The translations under genes were made by a program, and so were the position numbers. The notes beneath the pieces are model-generated. The model had not been told where the DNA came from. It was given only the letters and a program-made list of their open reading frames with translations, and ran no database searches. This document shows positions 12,301-25,439 of a stretch of DNA of 64,000 nucleotides, in pieces. The stretch is from Trichinella spiralis (taxonomy: Eukaryota; Nematoda; Enoplea; Trichinellida; Trichinellidae), in assembly GCA_000181795.3 (NCBI GenBank), contig CM012955.1:8933022-8997021 (forward strand). Direction: 5' to 3'. Within the stretch, counting starts at the first letter, position 1. Each line of letters opens with the position of its first letter.

Positions 12301-14620
12301 TCTGGTGTGATTATGAGCTTATGTTGTGTTTTTTTTAATTTAATATATACATATATATATATCTTCAGGAAGTTATAAATTGCATGCGGAATCGTGTCAC
12401 ATTTTCAACGAAGACGCACTAATATACAATACCGGACAAATTGTCACGTTGCATCTCGAAGCAGTGAAGCATGGAGTCGATTTCAAAATTATCACTCCAA
12501 AGCCAGATGTTGCTTTTACAGTAAACATAAAGTAAGAATGTGCTTGTAGCAAGCAGCGCTTGGCTGGAAAACAAAATTCTCTCTTTATTATATTTGAATA
12601 TTTAAATGCAGATCAAACCTCTTCAACGATCCTTCGGTAGTGCTGCAGTCATCGGCTGTTGAGCAATATCCGGTTAAAGATGGTCATGAATATCGTTTTC
12701 GTTATTTTGCTGAAACGAACGAAAAGATTCATATTCAACCGGCATCAAATAGTTTTCTGTTCACCCCTGTATCACAGGCGGTTATTGTTTTGAGTAAGGA
12801 TTCATTTGTAAGCAAAAGTATATTTTTTCAGTTTTGTGTGTTCTTAATCAGATTGTACCGAAATTGCACAACCATTTGTGGCGTCAGCTGGCGAATATTT
12901 CAAAGGCTCTGTCAGTCCAAAATTGGAAGGTGTCGTCATCACCGTTTCTCAGCTCACCGATCCTACAGTCCACTTCACTTTGGTTACAAATGCCAATGGG
13001 GATTACGTGTACAATTTTTAGCTCAGTTTATCTTTTCACGAATTTGCATTTGTGTTTTCTTTTTTCTAGCGTCGGACCTTTACGTTCGTTGGAATCGTTA
13101 CAAATCACAGCAGAACTTCCTGGCTACGGTCTGGAACATATACAAGGCAAATATGGTCACTTTACCGCTTATAAGTTATCTCAACTGTATATTCAGGTAG
13201 GTTTGAAATTCGTCGACTTGTCCATTATATGTTTTGTAATGTTGTAATTTTGAAAAATATGGACGTATAATTTAATTTTAGGTTGTTGATGATAATATGG
13301 ATCCACTTCAGGACGTGCTTGTATCTGTCACTGGAGGATCTCAATACAAAAGTAATAATTTAACGAATGAAAGAGGGAATTTTACTCTTTTTGGTTTGGT
13401 ATGCATTTATTTATTTATTTATTTATTTATTTATTTGGTTAAAAACGATTTATTTTATATTAATAAGATGCCTGGAAGTTATTATGTTCAATCAATTTTG
13501 AAAGAGTACAGCTTTGAACCGAGCAGTCAGGTTGTCCACATTGAAGAAGCCAAAAAGAGTGAAGTATTATTTGTCGGAAGGCGAGTTGCTTTTAGGTAAT
13601 GCCGATAAATTGTTATGAAAATGTAAATTTGAAAAGTACAATAGAAGAAGTGAAATGTTTTAAAGTGAGCTTCAATTTCAGCTGTTCTGGTTTCGTGCGC
13701 TTTCTAGCCGGACATCCGGTACCGGAAGTTAAAGTTGAAGCTGTTTCTGAAAACTGTGATCAGCACCAAGAGGAAGCGTTAACTGATGAGAAAGGTTTCT
13801 ATCGAATCCGTGGTCTGCTGATGAATTGTCAATACACGATCGAATGTTCCAAACAGGCGTTGAATATTTATCCCGAATTTATAAATCAAACTGTAAACTG
13901 CTTGCATTTACTTTAATTTTTTGAAAAAAAAAGATATATAATCTTTATTACTTTTTTATGCTATAGATTGGACAAATGGATTTGGTGGATGTTGATTTCA
14001 CAGCTTTGTCTGAAGAAATGGTTTCAACAATCATCGGTCGCGTTGAATGCTCTTCCGCAGTGCTGCCCACCCTTCGAGTGCTTATCTTATGCTTGGCATT
14101 TTTTCTTTGTTCTTGTATTTGTAGTTTTATCATTTTGTTTTCTGTTCAGGCTGCATTGTACAAGAAAGATTCTTCAGAACATCCTGTTAGTCGAATTCAT
14201 CTAGAAGGCGGTAGTTTGTTCATTTTTCCAAACGTTCCTATGGACAATACTGTAAGTGACTGTATGGCTTCTTTTTATATCGTATGTTATACATTTTTGT
14301 TTTTCTTTCTTTAAGACTTATTTGGTGAAATTGGAAAGTTCGAGCAGTTTTGCAGAATTTGAACCATTTCATTTACCCGAAGTGCAAATAGTGGCGAACA
14401 AAGCGGTTGCGACGGTTGTATTTAATTTTCATCCAAAAGTAAAAATGGATGAAGCTTAATATTTCTATATTTCTTTCTGATTACTTTTTTTTAATAGAAA
14501 AAGCAAATTGTCGAGCACTCTCGAGGAAGCTATTTTGTTTTTCCGTTGCTAACTCTGTTTACGGTCATTGTGTACAGTTTGCAGGAGGTAGATTCTGTTT
14601 CTTTTTTTTTTGTTGACTGA
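9337..14620 (+). CDS. NOMO: Nodal modulator (NOMO/pM5), ER translocon-associated
   Basis: 26 exons: 9337-9474, 9527-9662, 9722-9822, 9900-10000, 10059-10206, 10335-10406, 10465-10605, 10664-10753, 10804-10860, 11057-11256, 11334-11505, 11573-11714, 11766-11900, 11974-12155, 12220-12304, 12369-12531, 12612-12793, 12852-13008, 13070-13196, 13282-13398, 13468-13595, 13682-13892, 13967-14077, 14150-14251, 14316-14438, 14498-14620; 1147 residues (human about 1220). The start gives a signal peptide (MSCKLIIFNLTLLQALLQ) followed by the family's N-terminal TCGGFVRSNV. Matches continue along the whole length: KYQTTCAPTNGYY, GFSVTGKV, LPGNYTV, ESCHIF, GGSQYKSNNLT, FEPSSQ, DEKGFYRIRGLL. These are the tandem beta-sandwich lumenal domains. 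A single membrane span (YFVFPLLTLFTVIVYSL) lies near the C terminus. NOMO works with nicalin and TMEM147 at the ER translocon; C. elegans NRA-4 is the counterpart. The final codons after the span are the least certain part. Confidence 0.95.
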
Positions 14621-15372
14621 ACCATCAACAGTTGGATTTACAATGGGGATGTGTTTAGAAATTGGTGAACATTCGTCGGCATTTCTTCAAGCAACTTTAA
14701 CAGTAATTCAGTTTCACATCGGTAATGATGAGCAACAACATCTACGAAGCGACAGTATTTGTTATTATCATCGCTTGATTGATGGCAGTTTATTTATTTC
14801 AATGGAAAACGTTCATATTGAGTTTTGAATGCAGAATTCGCATGGAAATACGGATTTCCAACATCACTTGTTGATGCATTTTGAAGTTCTGTTTTGTTCA
14901 TGTGTGTAAAATAAATTTTAACACCATCATGCATAGCATGTAGTGTTTGGATATCATCAACTTATGTTCCACATCACTAATAATATGTGAACTTTTACTA
15001 TCATCAAAAAATATTTATCGAAAAATTATTTTATATAAAATAAAAATATATGATATTTTTTGAATTTAAATAATTAAAACAATGTAATAAATATGTTACA
15101 AAAGAGGCCAATGTTTCCTGAGAAAATTATCTTGATTTTCACTTATTTTACTGTAGCGTGCGTAGTAGAAATCTTCACCTACGTTGTACTTACGTACTTT
15201 CTTGTCACAGTAAAAGAATTTATAAAATGACACCTGCAACTGACCTGAAATTTGATTACTGTTTGTTGTAAGAAGTTTTCTTTTTTTTTTAAATTTTCCA
15301 TACGCAGTTCATCTGTGTATTTTATATTATTTATGTGGAAGATTGGTCATCTTGTCAGTAAGTGTAGTATAA
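14621..15372. other. NOMO 3' UTR and spacer to SAC1
   Basis: About 750 bp between the two genes. AATAAA at 14910-14915 is a good poly(A) signal 290 bp after the NOMO stop. A splice-donor-like site with GTAAGT lies at 15358, just before SAC1, perhaps closing a 5' UTR exon; the ATG at 15333 before it does not join SAC1 in frame. Confidence 0.5.
14910..14915 (+). terminator. Candidate NOMO poly(A) signal
   Basis: Canonical AATAAA 290 bp downstream of the stop codon. Confidence 0.5.
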
Positions 15373-18300
15373 ATGTTTTGCTTTTTTTCAAATTTTAGGC
15401 ACATTTTTAAAGAAAAGTTTTGCCTACAACCATGCACGGAAACTCTTACACCACTCACAGATTTGTGTTTGTGTTTTCACCGAATATCGATGGACATCAA
15501 ATTTCAGCGTAATATTCATATTCATATTTTTATTTGTTCTTTGACTGTTGTTGATTTTAATTCAATTCTGTTTAGCATTTGTTTTAACGAATGACGATCC
15601 GATTATTGAAAGCAGGCGGATCTGTTGTTTGTTTGGTGTGATTCATTTGTTATCAGGTGAATATGGTTCTCTGAATTCAAATTTTTATTTATCTTGTTCA
15701 GCAGTCATTCGGTCATTTCAGGTCCTTATCTTATCGTTGTCGAAGAAAGTGTATGCATTGGAAAGATTTACCATCAAAAGATTTTCAAAGCTACCAAATG
15801 CACAGTTTTTCCGTTTGCATCCTCTTTGCTTCATCTGAGCGAATCTGAGGTATAAGTATTCATTTTGTTCATACTATTAAGTATACCATCTTGTTCAAGT
15901 GTTCAATTTTAGATTCAAGATAACATTATTTATGTCGATATGCTTCAAAGTGTTTTGAACACAGAAAGCTTTTACTATTCGACGACCTTCGACCTGACAC
16001 ACACATTGCAACGTCTTCATAACACGAGCCCAGAATTTCTGACTATGGCTTTGTATGAAAGGGTTGGTGCTAATAATTGAACAAAAAGTAGCATCAACAT
16101 TTGAATCACAATTCTTTTAGGCTGATCAAAGATTTGTTTGGAATTATCACATGTTACAAGATTTATTCAATGTGATTCAAGTGAGTTGATTTTTTTGCGA
16201 TCAAGTTTAATCGTTTTTGTGCATTATAAATATATTTTTCGTGTAAAATCTGAATTTCACAGTATACAACCGTTTTAATATTTTGATTTTCAAGTACTGT
16301 TGTTCAAGTAACATTTTTGTTTAAAATTTTTTAAAATATTTATTTATTTGTAACTTTTCAGCTCTATCCTTTTTAAAATAAACATTAAAAAACACTAAAT
16401 CGGTATTTGTTGAGATGAAACACAGGGTTTGTTTTGTACTGATTGATCTGTTTTTATTGGTCTTTGTCATATCGCTTTGTATACGTTGATCAGGTAGAAC
16501 GAAATGAAAATGTGAACGGTTTTCCCTATGAAATGTTCGCAGTTCCAATGATGCTGGGATTTGTTGAAATTCGAGATTGCGTAGTGGCTGGCAATAGTTT
16601 CAAGTTGATTTTAATTTCACGACGATCCTGCCATCGAGCTGGTGTTCGATTTCATACCAGGGGTATTGACAGTGACGGCAATGCGGCAAATTTCATTGAA
16701 ACAGAGCAAATTCTTGAAGTTGAAGATCGGCTCAGCTCTTTTGTTCAGGTACTGATTGAAATATTGGATTGATTTTTGTCTTTTTTGAAATATTTGTATT
16801 TGTTCAAGACCAGAGGTTCGGCTCCGGTATTTTGGACCCAGAAACCGAATCTTCGATGGCTCCCGTGTCCAAAACTTTTGCAGAAAGATCACACTGAAGG
16901 CTTTCGGTATCACATATCGTGGCAAACCCATACTTATGGCAATCAGGTAATAATCAGTTTGTTGAACAAGCGCGGTAGAGAGAAATGTATCGGAGATGCG
17001 TTGGAATACGTTGTTCGAGAAGCTGGAGCGCATGATGTGAAGTAGGAATTTTTTTAATCTGTTGTTTTTTTTCTTATTCGCACAGTTATAGACCAATCCG
17101 TTTTTTCTTTTTTTTTATCATTTTAGGCTAATATCGATTGATTTTCATCAAGAATGCAAAAATATGAATTTTGATCGTTTGAATTATTTGATCGATCAAC
17201 TGATGCCCGAAATTCATCGACTTGGGTATGAAAGGCTAAATTTTCTTTTACTTTTAATTGTTAATTTCATTTTTTTAAAAGTTTTTTTTGTTTACAGATA
17301 CTTTTCAATTAAGAAAGGAGACACCGCAGAATTGAAAATGCAGACCGGCGTTTTTCGAACAAACTGCATGGATTGCTTGGATAGAACGAACGTTGTGCAA
17401 AGCATGATTGCAAAGCGTTCTCTGGAATGTCAGTTTCAAGTATGTTTTGTAATTTAAATAAATTAATTATTTATTGTTGTTGTTGTTGTTGTTAAATTTA
17501 TTTTTAGTCAATGAAAATTCTTCGCTCGGGTGATTCATTGTTTCGTTATCCCGCATTCGAGTCAATATACAGGAATCGTAAGTTGAATTGTTTTTTATTT
17601 AAATTTTTACAATTTATGTTTCATGTTGTGTTTTAGTTTGGGCTGACAATGGAGATGCTTGTAGTGTTCAGTATGCAGGTACTGCTGCTTTGAAGTCTGA
17701 TTTTACCCGGTAAATAATGTTCTTGCTGTTGTTGTTGCTGTTATATATTATTTATATTATAATTATATAATATTATATAGTTATAACATATTGCAAAAAA
17801 TAGCAATTGTATAATGTTGAATTTAGAACTGGAAAGCGTACATTTGCAGGCCTTGCGCAGGACGGGTACAATGCGCTTGTTCGTTGGTATATTAACAATT
17901 TTAACGACGGTTTCAGACAAGCAAGTTGAAGCTCATTTTAGCAAAATGTCCACTGATTTGATTTTGTCCTTTTTTTTTGTATATTTCGAAACTCAGGATG
18001 CGCTTGATTTGTTTCTGGGAAGCTATTTACGAAATGATCTTCTTGGTTTGAAATATGCTTATTCACGAACTTCTTATATTTCAGTTTTGGTAAGACTGTG
18101 AAATCTTTTTTTTTGAATTTAAACTTAACATTGATTTCTTTTACCATTATTTCAATAGATTCCTTCGTGCTTTGTTTTTTCTGTGTGCATGTTCATTCTT
18201 AGCGCATTTCTTATGAAAGGTGAGAATTTATTATTTCAATTTATGTATGTATTAACGTGTTTGTTTGTTTAGATAGTTCTTTAACGTATACAATGTTTTG

Positions 18301-18415
18301 GCTTGCTGTCCTTTTCAGTTTGATGGTTTTTATTGGATTATATGGTGAAAAAATTGCCGAATCCCCTACTTTAAAGCAAAATATTAAAGAAAACACTCGC
18401 GATATTCCGTTTTAA
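15373..18415 (+). CDS. sac-1: Phosphatidylinositide phosphatase SAC1
   Basis: 15 exons: 15373-15508, 15576-15656, 15722-15849, 15913-16062, 16121-16180, 16494-16748, 16809-17041, 17127-17225, 17298-17439, 17508-17577, 17637-17709, 17827-17920, 17997-18089, 18159-18219, 18273-18415; 605 residues (human 587). SAC1 removes phosphate from PI4P in the ER and Golgi membranes. The catalytic CX5R loop is intact: [12 protein letters not shown], with C404 and R410. Other strong matches are [53 protein letters not shown] and [13 protein letters not shown]. Two membrane spans lie at about 536-557 and 562-585. The intron after GFRQ (17921-17996) begins with GC instead of GT. The start at 15373 is the simplest; the T-rich tract just after it looks like an acceptor, so an upstream start exon is possible. 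The C terminus lacks the KEKID-like ER retrieval tail of vertebrate SAC1. Confidence 0.96.
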
Positions 18416-19836
18416 ATTTGTTCAAGTTGAAAATCTATTTTCGATTCTTCTTATATAATCATCATTATTGGAAATATAAAATCAAATGAACTGCTGATAT
18501 TATTGGAAAAGTGTAGTGATTATATTTTTATGCTGTTTATTTAAATCAGCTGTTGTGAAAGTGTTGTCACTTTTGAACTTGAAAGTAAAATTTGAGGTGG
18601 AAACTGTTTTTTTTTGTTTGAAATCGGGCAGTTTTTGCACAATGGATATCTTGTGTGTAATTTCGAATTTGAAAAAATACTTTTAGTGACACGTTGGTGA
18701 ACAAGCATTTTAACGATGTATTCAACTTCTCGAATTTGTCGTTTATTGAAAAGCAGGTACACTTTTCTATTCGAAAACGTTTTTTTTTCAATCACATGAA
18801 TTCAATATTGCTATATATATATATATACTTTTTTTCATTTATTACTTTTTAAATAAGACAAATTTGAATTATGGAATGTATATTAGAGACGTTGTGATAA
18901 CTAAAATTGGATGTGATTTTCATTGTTTAAGTGAAGGATGAGAATGTGGATGAGAAGTTTTGATTTCGATTTTTTTCAAATTGTCGAAATTTGATATACC
19001 ATGTATTTAATAGTAGTGTTTTCATTGTATTAGTTGGGAGAACAACTTATTCAGCTACCGTAAGTTTTCAGTTTACTGTTGATCATCTTTCACCATGATA
19101 ATAATTTTGGTCATTTTAATTTTAATACTGACTGATATGCATAATTTTATTGTTAAAACAAAAGTTACAAAGCCAAGTTATGAAATTCCAATTCATAACA
19201 AGAAATTTGAAAGCTTTCTTCAAATAGTTGCCTGAAGCTAATCGACAACTTTTCTCTTTGTGCTTGTGCTTTCTTATTCAGTGTGAAATATGCATTCGAC
19301 GACGGCAGTTTTCAATACAAAGCAGTTTTGTAAACATGCAAGTGCAATATTGTCATTTGAATATATTTTTGTGCATTTTACTTGCTTATGTAGTAGTCAT
19401 CGGATGATGACTACAAAAAAGAACAAGTTTTCCACTGTCAACAAGCTCGTCCCGGTTGACAACATTATGTGATTTGTTTTTAGTATTTTTCCTTAGGCAA
19501 GCTCCAATTGAGCCATATAGTCGTGTAGTAAATAAACGTGAACAAAAATCTCCCATGGGAAATTGAATTTTGGTCATTTCAGTTTAGCTCTGTCGAGAAT
19601 TATTCTCTGTTCAGTTATTAAATTGAAAGTGCCTTCTTACGGTTTTATTTTTTCCAACTACCGCTTCGAGAGAGAAAAAAGATTGACAAACCACACAGTT
19701 CAGATGTATTTTAAAAAAATAATAAATGAAAGATGGCAAATTATTTTTCCATAATTTATTCACTGTGAACTAAATGCAGACTGGTCACAGTCACGATGAT
19801 AAACAGGTGAAAGCGGCCTGCTAGATAGTCAATCGA

Positions 19837-20060
19837 TTGACGACACGCGTTCTTGAAGATGATTGGTTGTTTGAGCAAGAATATTTGCAGACGCTATTGG
19901 TAATTGCTCGGCTGACTCCGCCTCTTCATCAGCGGTATCATCAATCGGTTGTGAGCCAAGTCTGGCCATCACAAGATAACGGAATACTGTACGAAAAGTG
20001 TTTCATTCTTGAATTGATCGGGTACGCTGCACGTCGCTCTTCTCTTTTCCCTCTCTATTT
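19837..20060 (+). other. Unexplained open segment upstream of Islet
   Basis: An open frame without ATG whose first part has protein-like composition (TRVLEDDWLFEQEYLQTLL) and ends at a donor-like TTG|GTAATTG at about 19901. The frame stays open further (IARLTPPLHQRYHQS). I do not recognise it. It could be a 5' exon of Islet or chance. Confidence 0.2.
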
Positions 20061-20180
20061 CTCTCTTGCTCTATTCCCCTTTCCCCCTGCTCCCTTTCTG
20101 TCCCTCTATCTGCCCCTGTTTCCTTTTCACTCGACCAATCTTTCTCTTTTTCTCTCTATTACTCTTTTTTATTCTCTTGA
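20036..20180 (+). repeat. Pyrimidine-rich tract
   Basis: About 145 bases made almost wholly of C and T on the plus strand, with few purines, directly upstream of the Islet first coding exon. Confidence 0.8.
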
Positions 20181-20471
20181 TATTCGTCATTTTCAATATT
20201 CTTATTCTAGCTATTTATTCGTATTATTCTTTTTCTGTTTAAATAATATCAATCTCTTTCTCATATTTATTACGACATGATATTATTACTTTATGAAAGA
20301 TTAGAGTAATAATTTACAGATTGGTTGTTTATTGAAATTTATCTTGGGTTATTTGATAAATTATTTTTTCTGTTGTTTTATGTGAACGTTGAAGATTCTT
20401 TGAATGAAGAAACAATAGAAACTACGAAACAAAATACATTGTTTGCAGCTGAACTGTAATGTGTTGTAGTC

Positions 20472-23400
20472 ATGGTGGAAGAATGCACGCCCAACGATGA
20501 TACGGTCAGTCACAAAGCGTTGCGCCAAACAACAAATCGCACTCCAAAAACGAACAATGTTAACAAAGACAGCGGCTGTGGGTCCAGTATGTTCTTAACA
20601 ATTCGTCGCTTTGGATATAGTTGAAAATGAAATTTGACAATTTGAATTCAAATGATATTATTTTAGGAAAGCGATCGTCCATTTGCAACGGCTGTGGTCA
20701 TGAAATACTTGATCAGTATATTTTGCGAGTTTCACCGGATTTGGAATGGCACGCTGCTTGCTTGAAATGCGTCGACTGCAGGCAATTTTTAGACGAAACA
20801 TGCACATGCTTCGTCCGTGATGGGAAACCATACTGCAAACTCGACTACGTCAGGTTTGTGGTTTTATTGTTTTTACAATTTAAATGAAAGTGATCGACAA
20901 AATCTGTTCAGACTGTTCGGAGTGCGATGCAGCAAGTGTGGAGAAGTTTTTGACAGGAATGATTACGTTATGAGAGCAAAAAACAATCTTTACCACATTA
21001 GCTGTTTCAAATGTGTGGTTTGCACTCGACCACTGCTGCCTGGCGATGAGTTTGCGCTCAGGCATATCGCATTGTATTGTAAAGCGGATTATGAACTAGC
21101 TGAAAGGAACAGCTTATGCCTCTCAACCGAAACCAGCAACGAGTCACAGCTAGAAGAGCACTCCGGTGAGTAAACAGTTGTTATTGTAATTTTATTACTA
21201 TTGCAAGCAGTTCTAACTGAATTTGAAAAAGATTGTTCAATTCTAAATTTAAATTGCCCAATGAAAATGTCCTATTTCAGCTGATGTGCAAGCTACACTG
21301 AATGCATTGCATCATCCAAGTGGACAGTCACCATTGTCCAGTGAAAGCACATCCTGTTATCGTAATCTTGGCCAAGATGACAGCCCGGTTAGCAAAAGTG
21401 GGAATGTGGTATTGAACATGGGTTTAGGAACTAGTGGAAGTTCTTACAGTAACGGCTGTGGACAAAGTACACCCGAACTAACTTCGACAAGTCCACAAGT
21501 GTCAGCCGGTTCAGTTGGGCAGCAACCGTTTGCACAGAAAAAGGACAAAAGGGAAAAGCCGAAAACAACTCGCGTTCGTACGGTGCTCAATGAAAAACAA
21601 CTGCACACGTTGCGCACTTGCTATGCAGCCAATCCCAGACCGGACGCTTTGATGAAAGAGCAACTCGTCGAAATGACGGGCCTTTCACCAAGGGTAATTC
21701 GAGTATGGTTCCAGAACAAGCGTTGCAAAGATAAGAAGAAGCAGCTCATCATGAAACAGATTCAGCAACAGCATGTCAAGGTGAGAGGAAATTTATTTTC
21801 TACAACTTCCCCACTCCCTTCAACTTTTCAATTCTGTTGTCAATCATCAGTTGGGTGGAAATTGTATATTTTTCTCTTTTCAAAGAATAGAAGTAAAAAA
21901 ATGTTTCTGAAAAAATATAATCCACTAAATCAAGATGGACACATTCTCTGTTGAAATCAAAGTTCAACGAATGATTTCTCCTTCACATCCACCACTGTTC
22001 ACTAATCCAATTAAGCACAACATGTAATGTGATTTTCAACAATCACAGTGGACATTGTTGCTGTTGGAAATTACAAATTTGGATAGAATTTTATGTAAAA
22101 TTATTATTGCAAATTAAAATCTGAACTGATTTTATTATTAATTGGGAAAGATTTTTTGAAAAGTATTTCCATCAACTTTGCTGTATTCGCACACACATCT
22201 AGAACATTTTACAGTATTTGTTTCAGTTGAGCTGTTTTCTCGAACAGGAAAACTGTTCGTTACTGGTTGTAAGACATCATTTACGTTGCTTGAGAAAATG
22301 TGTTATTGTAATTTCATTCTACTTTATTCTGAGCATTTTAATCATATTTTTTCTATAGAAATTGTAAGATACTTTGATGTAAGACAATCTTAAAATCAGA
22401 TTAATAGCTAAATGTATTTCATGCCTTTGTTGTATTTCTTCAGAAAAGAAACAGCAATTCATTGAATAGTGATTTCAAAATTTATATTTAAACAGACAAG
22501 ACTTGTTTTTTTTCTTAATGAGCATATTCTAATCTATTTAAACAATTCCAATGGAGTATTCAAAATAGCTGAGTTTCATAAACAACCCTTTCAATTCTTT
22601 ATGTTTACCTCAGGGAAACTCGTTTCAGCATTTTGTATTAGCATTATTGCTTAATATAGTGTGTTTTGATATGCTGAGAATTTGAATATTTCAAAAGAAA
22701 TAATTTATTCAATTTTAATACATTCGGCTAATTGTATATATGAACAAACGATGTGCTTACAATAAAGAATACCCTTCATTGGCGTAAATTGATGCTGAAA
22801 CAGTAATGGACAACAGAATTATATATGTATGATGTGTAATAATAAAACAACAAACGATGATTCTTTTACTATGGACAACTTGTTGAAGTTGGCATTCACC
22901 GTTTCACACTATTTGCGTAATCAAACAGCGTCCAGCAAACACGGAACAGTGACAACGTTTGATCAAGTGTTATAAGTAAATAAATACACAAGCATTTTCA
23001 AGACAACCGGCTTTTTCATTTTATTCCCCCTAAGTTGAAGCTTGAAGTTAGAGAGCAGCGAATAAGTTAGGGAACAAGTGTCCACACACGCACACATACA
23101 CACACACACACACACAGTTGAATAAGTAGCAAGCACTGCGGCTTCTGAACGTGTGAAAATTTCACCGCAAACTGGTGGCGTAAACCAGTAAGCAGCATGC
23201 GAGCTATAGATCTGAAATTTTCACATCGAGCTGGTCTTTGTTAAACTGTCATTTCATTTCCTTTTATAAAATCTTTTCTTTTTGATTCTGTTCAATTGTT
23301 CAGATTGATATGATTGTGCATTGTTTTAGAATCAAACGCTGAATGGTATCCGAATGCAAGGCGTGGGCCCGTTGATTGCCAGCAGCCCATCCAGACATGA

Positions 23401-24734
23401 CGTACCGCTGATTTCAGCTATTGAGGTTCAACAGTATCAACAAAACGCAGTATGGATGAAAAGTGCTGGCCGTACTATGCATGACTATCAGCCGGCTATG
23501 CCTGACGACTTGCCAACTACATCCGCTGTTGGTCAAGATTCTCAAACTCCTTTTCAACAACTTGTAAGCAGACTAAATTTTCTTCATACTTAAATTTCTT
23601 CAGCTTTTCCAACTCGGTAACAATTTTGACATTTCTCTGGACATAAGTAATTTGTCCATATGCTTGAAATTTAGCAACTGTCAAAAGTTAAAACTTTGCA
23701 ACAATGCAACGTTGTCGTGCTTTACTGTGATGAAAATCACTTCACTGCTTTAACCGTCAACACGGTCACTCATCATTGTCATTCAAGCTTCGAAGGAGTG
23801 GGGCAGAGGGATGTATTTGTTCGTTGAAAATAGTTTTCCGTAAAATGGGTGCAGCTTGTTGCTGTTCTCTACCAGTGAAAGCTTTTCATAACTCGAAATG
23901 ACACGAAGCTAATGAGCTAATGAAACATACAGACTGAATAATAACGCTCATAAAAATAACTTTGAAATATATTCATTTAATATTTATTATTGAAATTTCT
24001 CATGTGGATATACTTTTAAAAAATGAATCTATACAAACAACTATTATCAAAGACATTCATCCTTACTGTGCCCTTCAATTGCCAAGTTTCCTTATTAGAA
24101 AGTCTTCTTATATGTCAGAGAACGAATTATTTATTGACAGCTTTTTATTTGCATGCAGTAAATTATTCTTTCCTATTCATAAAATGATTCTCGTTGTGAT
24201 TCAGATTCACAGTGATAAATTGCTATTGCTTACTACTCAACTGAAGAGCATTCTCGAATTGCGACTTAATTTCTTACTTGTGCAGAACGTCTTGATTGCA
24301 AAACGACTCCAACAGTATTATACAGTCGTTTTCATATTTTTAACATAGTATTTATTTTGAAATATTTCTGAGAGAGGTATTTCAACCAACTATATATAAA
24401 TATTTCTTTTCCAAGATAGAAGTAAGTGTATTTATTATTCATCAGTCAATGAAAACAGATTGCTGATGTTGTTGTACATAGAACATGTCAGGTTGGGTAA
24501 AATTACAAGAAAATAAGCTTTTTATGGTTTTTGATTGTAAATTGGGAAATGGTTTCACTTTTCAGTTATAGAAGAAACTATTTTCAGATGCATGATTTTG
24601 GTGACTCATCAATTCCACCGCTCAACTATATCTCATCTTCAGCTGCATTTAATGCAACACTGGATCCAGATTTGAGTATCATCTCGCCACAGCTTGTTTC
24701 ATCAGACTTATCTAGCCCATCTTGCAGTGACTAG
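20472..24734 (+). CDS. lim-7: Islet LIM-homeodomain transcription factor
   Basis: Six exons: 20472-20586, 20667-20853, 20912-21165, 21281-21780, 23330-23563, 24588-24734; 478 residues. Two LIM zinc-finger domains occupy about residues 45-98 and 107-160 ([43 protein letters not shown]). The homeodomain at about 281-340 reads as Islet almost without change ([36 protein letters not shown]). A stretch rich in Ser, Gly and Gln separates LIM2 from the homeodomain and is longer than in vertebrate ISL1. The C-terminal exons keep the Islet-type motifs (IEVQQYQ, then TPFQQL). The protein is nuclear and specifies neurons and, in C. elegans (LIM-7), gonadal sheath cells. Introns 4 (1.55 kb) and 5 (1.0 kb) are the largest and could hold enhancers. 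The start has a 38-residue charged leader before LIM1. Confidence 0.97.
21781..23329 (+). other. lim-7: Large intron 4 of Islet
   Basis: 1.55 kb between the homeodomain exon and exon 5. It holds a CA repeat (23082-23116) and otherwise AT-rich sequence. Open frames inside it are low-complexity. Confidence 0.7.
23082..23116 (+). repeat. (CA)n microsatellite
   Basis: Imperfect then perfect CA dinucleotide run within Islet intron 4. Confidence 0.95.
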
Positions 24735-25439
24735 CCTCAATAGTTGGGTACACAGACAGCATTTCGTCCAAACACAGTACCCAGTGATTGTGTATGTTTT
24801 ACTTCGTATTTTAATTTTTGCTTTAGTTGGTTTCTAGTCACCCGCCTATGCCCTTTTTTTTCTCTCTTCCTTTTTTATGTGCTATGTTTCAAGCATTTGA
24901 AATGAAAAAATCTTTTTCTTCCTACATTTGCTAGCGGCAATTTTATCAAATGATGAATCAAAAAATTTTCTTTATCGAAAATTTGATTTCATCTGCGATG
25001 CTTTTGTTCACATCACTGAACCACATACCATTACTTTATGTTTGTGCTGATGCTTTTTCACTAGCAGATTTATTTTTTTCTCAACGCTGATTAAAAAAGC
25101 AGAAGCAGCTTTATACATACATACATATATATATATTCACGTTGCAATTAATTTGATATCAATTTTTATTTTTCTTTCTTTCTTCTTTTTTTTCGAATGA
25201 AATCTTGTATAGTCAGACAAGCAAGCTGAGCTGAATTTTTTTTTCTTGTCTTGTATCTTCAATGAGCAGGTGGAAAAGCGTGTTGACGACAGCAATTGCG
25301 TAATGGTCAAATGAGTTACTTTGACCGGCACGTGGCAGTGAAAAATAAATTGAGCAGAAGGCAGTTGTAATTGCTGAAATCAGTTGAAGACGAGCTACTG
25401 AAGAACAAAGCCTGCTCATCTGACTTTTTGTCTGGAATC

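Larger units (their letters stand above)
18416..20471. other. Spacer between SAC1 and Islet
   Basis: Contains the SAC1 3' UTR (a variant signal AATATAAAA near 18471), AT-rich filler, a denser open segment at 19837-20060 described separately, and a pyrimidine-rich tract. It probably includes the Islet promoter and 5' UTR. Confidence 0.45.

Noticed and set aside
14610-14828. Extra coding exon after NOMO
   Set aside because: Open frame without homology; it lies beyond the membrane span and before the poly(A) signal, so 3' UTR is simpler.
15333-15357. Upstream first coding exon for SAC1 (ATG then GTAAGT)
   Set aside because: It would join exon 15399 in the wrong frame, giving no SAC1-like protein; it may still be a 5' UTR exon.
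23962-24348. 128-codon open frame in Islet intron 5
   Set aside because: Low-complexity, rich in Ile, Leu, Phe and Ser, with no homology; chance opening in AT-rich DNA.
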